DNA of 64,000 nt from Hortaea werneckii (GCA_037044905.1 JBAOKB010000024.1:806001-870000), one strand, 5' to 3'. Positions 22,373 through 34,181 are shown, counted from the first letter of the stretch. Notes: generated from the letters alone by a model not told the origin. Translations and numbers: made by a program.

Positions 22373-23499
22373 ATGGGTGCAGCGGACTTGCAAGCGCTTT
22401 TGCGCTTCCTTTCCCAAGAAGCAAAAGTGCCGTTGGCCACGGCAATGGCAAAAGTGAAGGAGTTACAAGCCGCCGATCTGGACTCGCCGGACAAGCTATC
22501 CCAAAAGAAGACTAAGGATATCGTGTCGATATTTCCGGACGAAAAAAGTGGCCAAACAAGTCATCACAGCAGCTAGACGAGTAACCAAAAAGCGCTCTGC
22601 AGACGGTGACATTGCACCATCACCGAAGAAGAGGCAAAAGGATACGACCGGTCCTGCGCCCTTAGACCGTCCGGGGAATTGGAAGATTCCGTCGCACTAC
22701 CCAACAGCGTCGCTACCGAAGACGAACTGAGGGAGACGAACGTTGTCACGAATCGGGCGCCATTAGTACTTGCATTTGCAGTCACTCTGCTCAAGTACAC
22801 CATGCCGGAGCAGCCCTTGTCGAGCAGGCTTAGCTTGGCACAAGGCTACGTAAGTACTACCAGCCGCGCGAGGGCCGTCTCCCTAGGCATACAGGATATC
22901 AGCAAGGACGAAGAGTTGCAGGAAGCTAGCCTTGGAGAAGGCCAGCCGATAGTGACTATCATGGGCAAGGAACTCCGAGTTCTGAAGCGATGGGGCTATG
23001 AGTGGAAGCCGAACGCCTCGAACACTCCTGACACCAAATGTGAAGACAAGCCTGGAGCTAGTCATGCTATACAAGTGCAAGAAGGGAGAGATCCTGATCC
23101 TGCTTGTGGGCACTGGATTTGGAGGCCCTCAGAAAGGGTAACAGCCGCGGCCCTATTTCTGGAAACAGCGGACTTCCTATTTACACACCGCAATCTGCTC
23201 GTGCCTATCTTCTGAAGTCTTTCGATTCCGCTGTGCCCCTTGTGGAGGACGGCTCAGCTAAGAAGCAGTCTGCGAAGGCGAGATCTGCGGAGAAAGAAGA
23301 GAACCTTGGAAGGCTCCTCAAGGCCGTCGACCTCGTGTACGCATCATGGGCCGAGACGTTGAATCCAGAGGAGCTAGACAAGAGGACCTGGAGCTGGTAC
23401 GTTCGGGTTCGACCGTCTGTAGAGAGTGGTGTCGCTGGTTGGGGTGGGAAAAACCAGGTCAAGCTCGCTGACATTCTTGATTTGAGACGTGAGACCTGA
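22373..23499 (+). CDS. Conserved ascomycete protein of unknown function, three frame breaks
   Basis: I recognise the protein as conserved among filamentous ascomycetes but know no function. The N-terminal helical block (LQALLRFLSQEAKVPLATAM) leads to IFPDEK, then AKQVITAARRVTKKR, a basic linker, a hydrophobic core (APLVLAFAVTLLKYTMPEQP, then LSLAQGYVSTTSRARAVSLG), GQPIVTIMGKELRVLKRWGYEW, and a C-terminal block ending GWGGKNQVKLADIL. These sit in different frames: an extra A in the A run near 22547, a missing G in the GGGG near 22676, and a missing T near 23105. With those corrected it is 375 aa. No signal peptide; the one hydrophobic segment is probably buried rather than membrane-spanning. 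Confidence 0.78.
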
Positions 23500-23546
23500 G
23501 TAGAAATCGATGGCGCACTATAGTGATGAAAGACGAGTTACGCATT

Positions 23547-24580
23547 TTAGGGGATCCCGAACCAGTGCGCAAGTCTCTCAAGACTACTTATCGCCACATT
23601 GGACTGCTGGTCTTGCAGTAACGGTGAGAGATCACCCGGCTGCTCCTCCTCGATGTCATAACATCGTGGGGAAGATTCGACCGATCTTCAGCGATGAGTA
23701 CGGAGTGCCACCCGGCTGCCTGGGCCCCAACAACATCCTTCCCGTATTCATCGCCAACATACACCTTATCCCACTCATCATCTCTGGCATCTACGCTCCC
23801 TGGAAGCTGCCTCCAAATCTCCTCGGCAGCACTGAAGATACGCTTGTCAGGCTTCTCGCACCCAACATCATACGACATGACTGAGAAGTCGATATCGTAC
23901 TGTTTCGTCTTATTAAAATTGCTGAACGACGTATCGCCGTACCGCAACGGGCTCACAGTTAAGCCCAATGATGATAAAACGCCGGGCACTCTATCGTCGG
24001 AGTTGGTGATTAACCCGACAACTGTGCAGCCTTCAGCGCCGTCAGCAGGTTTGCGAAGGCCGCGAAGAAGTCGCTTTGCACCTGGCGCGAGCGCGTAGCC
24101 TTCTTCGGAGGCAAAACGATGTAACAGTTTGGGCGCCAGGTCCGCGTGGAGTTTTTGCTGACCGCCTACCAGTGGCTGGAAAGTGTTTTGTATAATCTGT
24201 GTGATAATTGTACGATAAGCAATGTCTCCGAAACATCATGGCGACGCTTCCTTTTTCACGATCAAGACACTATAGGGCACTCACGTTGGTCCACCAAGCT
24301 GTGGCATCCATCCCATTAGCCTTGCCGAAATTGGGATTTGTCTTTGCTTCTGCCTTGTATGCATTTTTGAAACTATACAAAAACCCCAATGAAATTGTCA
24401 GCCAGTCACTGCGCAAATCTGACCATCCAGTCAACGTACGAGTCCTTGTAGCTGTTCATCTGTGAAGCCGCCAAGGCCCAACGAGCGCGCGATTTCCCCG
24501 TATTGCTGCGGTACTGGTCGCTTGGGAGCGAATAACGTCCCGAAAGCATCAAAACAGATGAGAAGGTTTCTTTTGGGCAT
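23547..24580 (-). CDS. HAD-superfamily hydrolase (HDHD3-like)
   Basis: Haloacid-dehalogenase-type hydrolase, probably a small-molecule phosphatase. Exons 24580-24440, 24372-24285, 24196-23547. Motif I is CFDAFGTLF (nucleophile Asp; the usual second Asp is replaced by Gly-Thr as in HDHD3-like members), motif II LITNSD, motif III Lys in CEKPDKR, motif IV VGDEYGKD. The cap region includes NFGKANG and TAWWTN. Two frame problems: an extra T at the exon 2 start near 24371, and one missing base near 23652, after which the better C-terminus (EEEQPGDLSPLL to AHWFGIP) lies in another frame ending at 23547. Restored length 292 aa. The physiological substrate is unknown. Confidence 0.8.
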
Positions 24581-24941
24581 TTTGGTGAGTTGCTTGATGA
24601 TGTGAAGATCAAGGGGGTAGATGCAGTGGATAACGGAAGAATGCACCGACCAACACGAAAGTCGCGCAAACTTTGTTTGAGACCTCGTACCTAGGAGGTA
24701 GTAACCATGAATCACTGTACAAAGACACGCAAATGGCAGTCAATGATTGGGTAAATTGAGACACAGTGACTATGTAAATGCGCATGGTAACCAAACATTT
24801 AGAAGGGTATCACTTAGGCGTCGCCTCCAAAAGAGCTTCGAAAAGCTCGCTTATCCGGGAGCGCCATGCCGATGCGAACATGCTATGCAATCTAGATATG
24901 ACACGCTCCTCCCAAAAATACTACCTAGGTACTTGAAACGC
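24581..24941. other. Intergenic spacer
   Basis: 361 bases between two leftward genes. No feature recognised. Confidence 0.5.
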
Positions 24942-27900
24942 TCACTTCGTATTGTCAGAGCCTTCTCCAAGCGACTCAGGCTCTTCAAAGTATTGGTCTT
25001 TACGCATGACCGGCGGAGTCTTTGGCTGATCTTGCATAAGCGCAGCGTCAAAAGTTGACTTCACTGGTCCTTCACTCTCCACTGGACTCTTTGGTCTCGA
25101 GGTAGTAGGAGACGAAGGTGTCAGGCCTCGATGCCCATCCGCGTATCGACCCTTTGTTGGAGTACCCGGCGTACGGACACTGCTGTTCTTACTCTCCGGT
25201 CGCTGATACGAGGGCTCTGGCTGCTTGAGGCCGCCGTTGGGATTGATCAGCCTCTGGACAAGGTTCCTTTCATCGACATCGCTGTCATCGTCTTCGTCGC
25301 CTTCGAAGTACGAATCGTCCCATACCCCACTCTCTACGTTCCTGACAGCTCTTCTCCCGGCCGGACTTTGATTACCGTCAAAGCCATCCCTTGAAGTCGG
25401 AAGGGCAGCGAGCTCATCACGCGCTTCGCGCATCTCGCTCTTGCTCCGCCCATGTATGCTGTCCACAGTCTTCGCGGTCTGATCGTCGACTTCTTCACCA
25501 GTGTCAGGGATAGGTTTGCCAACGGGTTGGGCCCGCTCTCTACCAGGTTCACTTTCATCCCTTGTCCTTGCGAAGTAGGTGTCCGCGAAATGCGTATCGC
25601 AAAGGTGCTTGACGACCGGCCAGCCGTACGCATTGGCAAACATGCGTCGCACAATCATGTTATTGTGCGCATCCGGCTCCAACCTTACCAACACTTTCCT
25701 CCATGTGAGGTCCTTGTGATACGCTCGTGCGATCTTCTCCTCAACCTTCATAGAGCCAGCGTCTGCGGCGTTCGAAGAGTGGGTACTAGCTCCACTGCCA
25801 CTAATACCGCTTGTTTGACTCCCACCACCAGTGCTCTTCGTACTCAACGCGTCAGAAGAAAAGTTCCTACCAAGTTTCGACGCTGGACGCTTGGCTGGCG
25901 GAGGTGGAATGTCTTCTGGATGATAGACGCGGTCGTGGAAGATTGTACGGGAGCGCGAAGAAGGGTCCGTAATCCATTGCTTGCTAGGCAAAGGCGGATG
26001 CAAAATGTCTCCTGCCGATTCAAAGATGGATGTCTTCGGAGGTGCTTGCATTTCGCCAGTCTCACTGTTGATAAAGCTTTCACCTTTCGTGGCAGCAGGT
26101 CGCTTCGCGTGGGTCTGGACCTGACCAGTGGCGTGACTGGCCAGATGTGGACGCATGGTCGGGTTTGTGGTGGTGCCTCGACTTGCACCTTCATTGCCGG
26201 TCTGGCTGTCATTGTCTGTCGGAGGCATTGTTTGTCCTCTTCGCAATGCGTGCTGGGTTTTCTTGCTTGTCGATTGAGGTGCCGGTTGTTTTGGTGGCGC
26301 AGGACTGGCCTAAACCAGTCCAGCACGGTGTCGATTACGCCTTTCTCCTGCTGCTGCCCAGCGTTGGAATTGCTCCCACTAGTCCCGCTACCTGCCTTTG
26401 CCAACTGCCCACCCTGACTGCTCAGACTTCGTCTTAACTCCTGCGACGCATCTCCTTGCCAGCTCAATCGATTGTTGATCTTCTTGCTGTCCTCGGCCGT
26501 CTCATCTACAGCCGGCTGCGGCACTGACTCTCCCTCGCCACTCCTGACTCTCCTTGCCTCCTCACCCTCACCTTCCTCGTCTCCGCTGCCTCTCTCCGCG
26601 ATAACATTGGGTGCGACAGAAGTACTGTTGGTGCCCGTGAGCTCGGCCCATCCCCACTCAGCCACAGTTCCGATCAACCCGTTCTCCCTCCGAGCCTTTT
26701 CAACCTTTCCGAGGCCTCTCCAGTCCAAGAATAGGAGACACGAGGTGCGCAGGGGTACGATGCCGTCGTTGACGACATTCGAATAAAGAGTTCGGTTGCG
26801 AAACATTCGGAGCACCTGATGCGCTGGTCCGGTGGGCAAAATGCGGAGCAGTGGCTTGGAAGAAGGATCCTCGCCTTCAGCCCGGTGGTTGTCTCTCTGC
26901 CCAGCGCCGCCTAAACCGCCAATCACGGCGTTCCAACCGCCTCTTGCGAAGGTAGTTGGTCGAAAAGGCTAACCCAAGATCTTGACCCGTTCGTCCAACG
27001 AGTCCAAAGTCGAGTGCGAACTTGACATACAGCGGGTTCTCGTTAGAGAGACCGAGCATAGGAGATGCCATGGTAATGAAGTTCACTGGCTGTATGTGCT
27101 TGAAGAAATCTGGGCTATGCTTGTGGATGTATGCGATAGCGTATGTTTGAATGAGACCACCAAGAGAGTGTCCGACAAAAGAGATGCTCGTAAATGTGTA
27201 GGGTAACTCCTCTGCCGCTTCACTCGGGTCTGGGTGGCGCACAGAACTACCATTATGGCTTGGCAGGCCATCGCGTTTTGCTTTGTCGGCATCGGATTTG
27301 AACGAGTCCGTGAATTGTCGGCGTCAAAGGTTTCTTGACAGGCAGAAAAGGCTGGTCCGGGTAGGTAAAGCGAAGAATGTACTTAGCAAGCCCCTTGCCT
27401 AGGTACTGGATACCCTTTTCAGTTCGTACGGCGTTGCCTTTGAAGCCCCTTACGACTGTCTCTTCCTCGTCGTCCGATTCAGAATCCTGGTTCGCCCCGT
27501 CGGAGCCATCAAGCTCTTCCTGACCTCCAGATAAGGGTGCAGTAGAGGTGTCGTGGTGGTCTTCCGCGATGCCTTCTCCCTCAGCATGATCACGTCCTTC
27601 AGCTGCATGATCGGAGGTATCTGCCATTGCCTCCTTGTTCTTCTTCCGATCAGCTTCTTGCTGTCGATAGCCTTCTTTCCTCTTCTTAGCATCTAGCCTT
27701 GCTTGCGCAACCGTGGCATCAATGCTTTCTTTCAAGAAAAGCATGTCAGCACCAACGTTGCTGTGAAGTCCATGGGTCAACACAACTAGGTGTATCTTCT
27801 TCTTCTTCGCTGGCTTTTTGATTTTGTTTGGATGAGTGTCTTGCTGCGTACTCTTCCTCTGTTCGTCTGTTGACCTGTGTCTTTCCCTTCTCTGAGCTAC

Positions 27901-28590
27901 ATCGTCGTCCAGACCAGGAAGAGCGGGCTTATCCCAGAGCGTTTCAGTGTCCTCTACAACCAGTCTGACAGCTTTGGAATACACGCCGGCCGTTTGAACA
28001 TTTCCAGCTCTCCTCGCTTTCCTTCTTTCCTTTTCTGAAGCTTGCTGCTCCGCGATTCTCCCTGGCGCGCCCTGTCCATGCCCCGCTACCGCCGCAAACC
28101 CCAAGTCCAGACTCCTCTCGTCTCGCCCAATAAGCACTTCGAAATTGACCGATGCTGTAGCCGAGAAGAGTATCTGGGAGTGAATCTCAATGATCCATGT
28201 CATGCTCTGTGGTGCATTGCCCTGCTCAGCGCTTTGCCTTCTGCGTCCTAGGTCGGCACCGGTCTCGCGAATGTTAGATGGCACGGTCAGTTTCGTACTC
28301 CAGCTGCCCCCTGCCTTGAGCATAGGCTCGTAATCCGGCACGCCATACCGCTCCTTCTCCTCTTCGGTGACCTTCTTGTGTGGGTTGAAAGTGCTCGGGT
28401 ACGCAGCTACGTGCAAAACGTACGGCCCATGTAGCCATGCTGCCCGTAATGGTATTGCCGACGTATTCTTCACTTTGAGGTGCAAATGCTGTGGGGTGGG
28501 CAGGATGCGGTCGGAAGATGGTGTGTAAGTCAAGGTGTAGCGGATGACTTCTCCGACTTTGACGCTGCCGGCTTGATGAAGGAGGAGCAT
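24942..28590 (-). CDS. DUF676 serine-hydrolase/lipase (ROG1-like), three frame breaks
   Basis: Putative lipase with the fungal ROG1/YOR059C-type DUF676 fold. The ATG at 28590 gives MLLLHQAGSVKVGEVIRYTL, the family start; upstream codons look non-coding. An N-terminal beta domain (LKVKNTSAIPLRAAWLHGPY) precedes the hydrolase: oxyanion VVLTHGLHSNVGADM, nucleophile elbow FVGHSLGGLIQTYAIAYIHK, and the likely acid/His region NVVNDGIVPLRTSCLLFLDW. The last 500 residues are disordered, with the block ARAYHKDLTWRKVLVRLEPD, HNNMIVRRMFANAYGWPVV. Frame breaks: an extra A near 27314, an extra base near 26943, a missing base near 26309. Restored length 1215 aa, single exon. Acyl substrate unknown. Confidence 0.87.
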
Positions 28591-29096
28591 TTTGCGTGCG
28601 TTTCGAAGTTCGCGACGTTCCCAGACGATACGCTGGGTTTGCTGCCAGAACGCAAAGGGTGAAGGGCTGCCCAAAGGCTGCTCCTGATCGTGACGGTCCG
28701 GCCGCTGCAGGAGATGGTAGGAACGCGGTTGAAGCAGCATGCGATCAGCAATCCGTGGGTGTCCACATGTCAGAGCCCTTGGTGGTCGCCATGTTGCTGA
28801 TGTGCATCATCGCGCGGCGTGCCACCAGTGTTTTGTAACAAGTCAGTTCGAGCCCTATCAAACAATAAGCTTCCGTGTCGCGCGCCTCGGTCATGCGAGC
28901 GTCCGCCGCATGACGTGAATCTCGGTTCTTCACCGCCACGCGCTAGCCACGGGCAGACATTGCCGCTGCATTGCCGCTGCCGCATATACCGTGGGAAACA
29001 TAGTACCTTCGACGATGGTGTCGATTTTGTCGAGATGAGTTTCTTACTATGAGCTTCATCAACTTCAAACCCACGTGACAGCGGCTTGGAAACAAA
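28591..29096. other. Divergent promoter region, lipase and NRDE genes
   Basis: 506 bases between divergent starts. The antisense side of the lipase leader stays open but looks non-coding. Contains a short tandem doublet cattgccgctgc near 28960-28982. Confidence 0.5.
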
Positions 29097-30079
29097 ATGT
29101 GCATCACTCTTCTATCGACCGCCCATCCGATTACCCCTTCATCTTGATCAACAACCGTGATGAGTTCCTCTCACGACCCACTGCCCCGGCAGCTTGGTGG
29201 GAAGGGCCCAACTCCCACGTTCTAGGTGGGCGAGATCTTCAACGAGAGGAAAGAGGAACATGGCTTGGGATTACCAGGCAGGGACGTCTGGCAAACCTCA
29301 CGAACTTTCGTGAAGAAGGCGTCGAAGTATCCAAAGATAAGTCGCGCGGTGGCTTGACAAGCGCCTACCTCACCCCGCCACCTGGACAAGAATGGAGTGA
29401 GGAGGGATTTGCGAAACACCTGATCGATAAGGTGGGTCTTCACGATGTAGGAGGCTTCACTCTTCTGTATGGTACCCTCCGTGCACCTTCTTCGCCACAT
29501 GGAGAAATGCCTGGGTTGTCAGTGCTCTCCAACCGTACCTCATCAACAGCCTCGATGCCTCATATAGCTACGGAGAGCTGGTGAAATTCATGGCCTAAGC
29601 AATTCACACTTTGGTGATCTTACCTGGCCTAAGATTATCCATGGCGAGCAGCTGCTCAAACAGTCCATAGGAGCCAATGTTGATCGTCGCGACGATCAAG
29701 ATCACTTTATAGAAGCTCTGTTTGACATTCTGTCGATCGACACTCTTCCGCGTCCAAAGGAGGGCGAGGATTTCCATACATATACTCGACAGCTGCGTAA
29801 CTCTATCCTCATTCCACCAGTCGGCGGCAAAAAAATTGACAGCTCGACGGCCGAGAATCTTTCTGCTGCTGCGCCCGATGCTACCCCAGCGCCAAGGAGC
29901 AGTCACGCATCGATAGATGCAAATGCCTATGGAACTCAACAGCAAAGCGTCATTCTGTAAACAAGCAAGGGCATGTGACGTTCGTTGAACGAACGTTATA
30001 CACTTTGGATGGACATCCCAAAAGGGGCAATGAAGGAGACAGAAGAATTGAATTCGATATCGAAGGTTGGGACGGCTGA
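29097..30079 (+). CDS. TANGO2/NRDE family protein, three frame breaks
   Basis: NRDE-motif protein of the TANGO2 family, conserved in eukaryotes; human TANGO2 is linked to mitochondrial/ER lipid or heme handling, with biochemistry still debated. The start is MCITLLSTAHP, with Cys2 as in other members (Ntn-hydrolase-like). Next comes YPFILINNRDEFLSRPT with the diagnostic NRDE, GGRDLQREERGTWLGITRQG, LANLTNFREEG, SKDKSRGGL, and later HGLSNSHFGDLTWPKI. The end is VTFVERTLY then IEFDIEGWDG. One C is missing near 29130, one extra A lies near 29575 and one G is missing near 29959. Correcting all three yields 327 aa. Single exon; divergent to the lipase gene. Confidence 0.88.
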
Positions 30080-30236
30080 AAATGCATCCGAACTCCACTA
30101 CGCCGAGTACCCTCCACCCAGCCACTTCCATATGCGTCAAGAACGCAAGGCATCAACGCCAATAGTGGGCCTTAGCCGCTGCGGTCGTGCTTGAAGAGGA
30201 AGTTAAAGAGAGCTCGGAAAGCTACTGCTGCCAATT

Positions 30237-30998
30237 CTACTCCTGACCGCCACCCGCCAGCGCCACGATGCTGAACTCCATATTTCCATCGGCCGCGTCA
30301 ATATACCTACGCACACCGGCATTCAAAGCCTTTTCACTCATCACGTCTTCACTGTCGGCGAGTGTGCCACGGTCAATTGGACCGCCCCAACTCCCCTCAA
30401 GCTCGTAAAGATGCCCATCCTTGCCCTTTACAAAACTGATGAAGTGGTAGCCGATCTTCTCTGCCGCTTCTGGTGCCACAGTGTCGCCTTGGACAGCAAC
30501 GGCCATATGTGCCTTCTCAAGCTCCTCAGAATCGTACAGCAGCTGCGCACGCTCCTTCGGCTTCAAAGGCGTTGCAGCTTTCAGAAGCTTGTCCAACGGA
30601 CTAGATTCAAGCACATACGGCCGACCTGACCCATTTGCTACGCTGTGCAGCAAGGCGATAAGCCCGCATGCGTTGCCGATGGTCTGCTGGAACCACATCA
30701 CCTTCTCGCTCTCGCCGCAGTCGTCATAAAAGAGCTCCTTCGATCCTGGGTCTTCGGCACGGACGCGATGGTAGACGTCGCCCGGCGAAATGAAGATCAG
30801 CGCATGCACTGGCCTGGGCACCATTGCGAGAAGGTCTGGATCATCGATGCTGTAGACGTCGTGTAGAGAAAGCTGAGGTGAGACACCAAGGCGGTGAATA
30901 AGATCAGTGAAAACTGACGGGTTATTCTCAAGAGGAATGAAAGTCTTTTTGCCTGTAGGTGAGAAGTAAACGCCGGGGGTTGTCAGGGAAGTAGACAT
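30237..30998 (-). CDS. YUH1: Ubiquitin C-terminal hydrolase (peptidase C12)
   Basis: Cysteine protease that removes small adducts from the ubiquitin C-terminus and processes ubiquitin/NEDD8 precursors. Intact 253-aa single exon. Catalytic residues: oxyanion Gln105 and nucleophile Cys111 in QQTIGNACGLIALLH, His185 in IGYHFISFV, Asp194 in KGKDGHLYELEG. The N-terminal half matches UCHL3/Yuh1 (FTDLIHRLGVS, HDVYSIDDPDLLAMVPRPV). The C-terminus ends in MEFSIVALAGGGQE, the family's last strand. Length agrees with Yuh1-type enzymes. Shares a short upstream region with the divergent SDR gene. Confidence 0.95.
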   Translation of the reverse strand: MSTSLTTPGVYFSPTGKKTFIPLENNPSVFTDLIHRLGVSPQLSLHDVYSIDDPDLLAMVPRPVHALIFISPGDVYHRVRAEDPGSKELFYDDCGESEKVMWFQQTIGNACGLIALLHSVANGSGRPYVLESSPLDKLLKAATPLKPKERAQLLYDSEELEKAHMAVAVQGDTVAPEAAEKIGYHFISFVKGKDGHLYELEGSWGGPIDRGTLADSEDVMSEKALNAGVRRYIDAADGNMEFSIVALAGGGQE

Positions 30999-31515
30999 GA
31001 TGGCAAGACTGAGCTATATCAGAAGGTCTTTTGGTCTCATTAAGGGCTCACAATAATTAAAGACGGATGGAGGTATCAGAGGTATTTGACGAGAAGAGCT
31101 GACCTTGGCGAAGGATGGTAAAGCACGCGTTTACTGTTGTCGCCTAATCTGCAAGCGTGCCTGAGGCAATTGAAGACTGGATTCCCGATCTGGTGCCATG
31201 GAACTGGGGACCCAGGTGAACCGTAAAGCACCTTTCGTGGGCTACGAATTGAAGAGATCTTTAACAATAAAAAATTCGTCTATTGACTTGTGAATGGCAT
31301 GTAGTCCTGTCGCCGTGGCTGTGATTGCACATACTAAGCAACTTATCAGTTGCCAGTGGCTCTGCGAAAAGCCTCGGTCCAAGTTGGTGCAACCCCACCC
31401 AAAGCAGGAAGACCATGGTTGCCATACTGTTTATCATCAATAAAGTCAACCTAGAAGGCATCACTGGAAGAAGCAACTGCTCATAGCACATTTCACAGCG
31501 TTTCCTACCATTGAC
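30999..31515. other. Divergent promoter region, UCH and SDR genes
   Basis: 517 bases between divergent starts. No additional gene or motif recognised. Confidence 0.5.
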
Positions 31516-32469
31516 ATGGCTTCAGAAGCCTTCAGTCTCACGTCTACAACGGCCAACCCACCAAAAGGTTCGACTGTCTTGATCACTGGAGGCGCCTCAG
31601 GTATTGGTCTTGCCACATCACTCTTTCTCCACCAGCCGGAGCACAGCAACAATGTCGTTATCCTTGACCGAGCCGCCTCACCACCTGCAGTAAAAGAGCT
31701 TACTGAGTCCACCCGCTTTCTGTACGTGCAGTGCGATATCACTAGTTGGCAGTCGCAGCGGAATGCTTTCTCCACAGCAGCGAATCACTTTGGCCGGCTG
31801 GATGCCGTCTTTGTCAACGCTGGCGTGGCCGAGATGGGCGAACAGATCTTCACAGATCATCTTGACAGCAATGGTCAATTACAGGAGCCAGACCGAAGGA
31901 CCATTGACATCGATATCAGAGCCGTAGGTGACAGCATCAAGCTTGCACTGTATCATCTTCGCAACGATACCGATGCCGAAACTGGCAGAAGAAAAGGGTC
32001 CGGCAAGGGCAAGGGCGGGAGCATCGTCATGACTGCTTCCTTAGCCGGTTACCTTGCCTCTGCTGGAGCACCTCTTTATTCAGCGGCCAAGCATGGAGTA
32101 GTCGGCTACCTTCGCGCTTTAAAAGGCGATTGCGCCAAAGTAGGAATCGCATTGAGCGTTATCGCCCCAGGCATCACCCTCACGCCCATCGTACTAGGCG
32201 TCAAGCCAGGCCAGACGATCCAGCAGTGGGGCGAGGAGATGAGAACGCGTGGTGTACCCATCAATGATGCGGAAACGGTCGCCTTGACTGTTGCTCATGC
32301 GATGGGACTTGGGATGAAGGCCAATGGCTCAGGATTGTTGATCCAGAATAATCGAATCCAGGAGATTGAGGGCGGCATAGCGAAGTCGAGAGCTCAATGG
32401 ATGGGGAAAGAGCAGTTGGATCTGTTTAGAGGCGGGAGGCAGGCACCCTTGTTCCCAAACAAGTTATAA
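31516..32469 (+). CDS. Short-chain dehydrogenase/reductase
   Basis: Classical SDR with an NAD(P)-binding Rossmann fold, 317 aa, single intact exon. Cofactor loop TGGASGIG at residues 24-31, an acidic residue after strand 2 (VVILDRA) favouring NAD, NAG at 101-103, catalytic Ser175 (VMTASLAGY), Tyr188 and Lys192 (YSAAKHG). A Gly/Lys-rich insertion (RRKGSGKGKGG) precedes the active-site strand. The substrate loop after SVIAPGITLTPI is family-typical. It resembles 15-hydroxyprostaglandin dehydrogenase-like fungal SDRs, a common annotation that does not fix the substrate. Confidence 0.93.
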   Translation: MASEAFSLTSTTANPPKGSTVLITGGASGIGLATSLFLHQPEHSNNVVILDRAASPPAVKELTESTRFLYVQCDITSWQSQRNAFSTAANHFGRLDAVFVNAGVAEMGEQIFTDHLDSNGQLQEPDRRTIDIDIRAVGDSIKLALYHLRNDTDAETGRRKGSGKGKGGSIVMTASLAGYLASAGAPLYSAAKHGVVGYLRALKGDCAKVGIALSVIAPGITLTPIVLGVKPGQTIQQWGEEMRTRGVPINDAETVALTVAHAMGLGMKANGSGLLIQNNRIQEIEGGIAKSRAQWMGKEQLDLFRGGRQAPLFPNKL

Positions 32470-33093
32470 TGTCTAAAACTATTTCATATCATTACCTCAA
32501 TCACCTTAAATACCTGCTAGGTAATACTCGCTAGGGCAATAGGACCTTTCCGACGGAGGGATTCCTTAGGCACACCGTACACGGCCCGAAGACTGGAGGG
32601 CTCCAGGGCTCCACTTGTTCGTATTGGCCGAAGCGAGGTTCTAGGGTTTCTGCAAATCGTCGACTCCCCAGCACACTGGCGGCTTCTAGGAAGTCAATCA
32701 AAGCGAACTTATGTAGGCTCAACTCTATGTTGGAGTACCCTCGCTACCGTGATGATACGATTTCGCAATGCTCCGTCTTTCAACTCGGCAGAAATTCTCC
32801 GGAAACGTTTCAGGACATCTCGCTTCCACAGCGTGCCCTAAATTGACATACAATCTATCTCATACGAGCGGCGACATGCTTCTAGAGCCAAGCAAAGTCA
32901 AGCGAATATGAAAAGGCTTCGACGTCCCAGTCTTCGGGTAAGACCTACTACTTTACCTAAACGCTAGACTTGCCATTTACTATACTTTCCGCTCGTTCAC
33001 AATCGTCAGGCTGGTACTTGACAAGCACATTCTTTCAACTCTTGACTTCCTATCAGAATACCTTGTTCTCGAAAGCAATACACGTGATTCAAG
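32470..33093. other. Intergenic spacer
   Basis: 624 bases between two rightward genes. No gene recognised; includes the GH12 promoter. Confidence 0.5.
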
Positions 33094-34181
33094 ATGAAGG
33101 CTACCACGGCATTTGCATCAGGCTCCTTGCTAGCCCTCTCTGCCGCTGCGCCAACACGCACTGAAAACAAGAGATCCGCTACCAGCGACTGTTCCCAGTA
33201 CGGCGAGAACACAGTCGGCAACTACATTGTCTACAACGACCTCTGGGGCCAAGACAACGGCTCTGGCAGCCAGTGCGTTACAGTCACCGGCGTAACCGAC
33301 GACTCACTCGAATGGAGCACGACTTGGTCCTGGTCGGACAACAAGAACGATGTGAAGTCCTACTCCAACGCCGTCGTCGACACGGACTCCGTCCAGCTCT
33401 CCTCCATCAACTCCATGAAGTCCTCCTGGAACTGGAAGTACACGGCGACTCGTTGACCGCGGACGTCGCCTACGACATGTTCACCTCGTCCAGCGCCGAC
33501 GGCTCCGAGGAGTTCGAAGTCATGGTCTGGCTGGCCAACCTCAACGCTGGACCCATCAGCTCTTCGTACTCTGCCTCCGGCGACGCCGAGACGATCGCGA
33601 CTCCGAATGTCGCGGGCTACGACTGGTCGCTTTACAAGGGCAGCAATGGCGCTCAGACCGTTTACTCTTTCCTCCCGTCCGACAGCATCGATAGCTTCAG
33701 CGGCGATGTGTACGAGTTCTTCACGTACCTGATCAATAACCAGGGGTTTGACGAGAGCCAGTATCTCGTCAGCGCTGGCGCTGGCACCGAGGCGTTCGTT
33801 GGCCAGAATGCCGAGTTCACCGTCTCAGCTTACAGCTTGGAGATCGAGAGCGGAAGCGGCAGCTCCTCGAACGCGGTTACGAGCAGCTCCTCCCCTATCG
33901 CGCCTTCCTCAGCACAAGTGGCGACCTCGTCTGCTGCAGTCGTCTCAAGCTCCTCGTCAACCCCAGCGACCTCGGCCTCGGCATCTACATCGTACGGTGC
34001 TCCAGCCAGCTCGTCCTCGGCCGCCCCATCATCAACCTCCGTCGCCACCACCATCGCCTCGCCTTCCACAGCCGCCCAGCAAAGCCAAGTCGCTTCATCA
34101 TCTGTCCCCGTCACGCAACCGACCAGCACATCCTCTTCCGAGACCAACTCAAACTGCCACGTCAAATACGTCTACGTCTAG
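33094..34181 (+). CDS. GH12 endoglucanase/xyloglucanase, one frame break
   Basis: Secreted glycoside hydrolase family 12 enzyme acting on beta-1,4-glucan or xyloglucan. A signal peptide (MKATTAFASGSLLALSAAA) leads to a jelly-roll domain. Typical motifs: YIVYNDLWGQDNGSGSQC, WSTTWSW, TADVAYDMFTS, the nucleophile Glu in EFEVMVWL, FSGDVYEFFTYL, and the acid/base Glu in SAGAGTEAF. After YSLEI comes a Ser/Thr/Ala-rich linker of about 100 residues ending CHVKYVYV, without a CBM1. One G is missing from the GGG near 33444, between WKYT and DSLTADV. Restored length 362 aa; as written the product stops before the catalytic residues. Plant-cell-wall degradation is the usual role. Confidence 0.9.
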
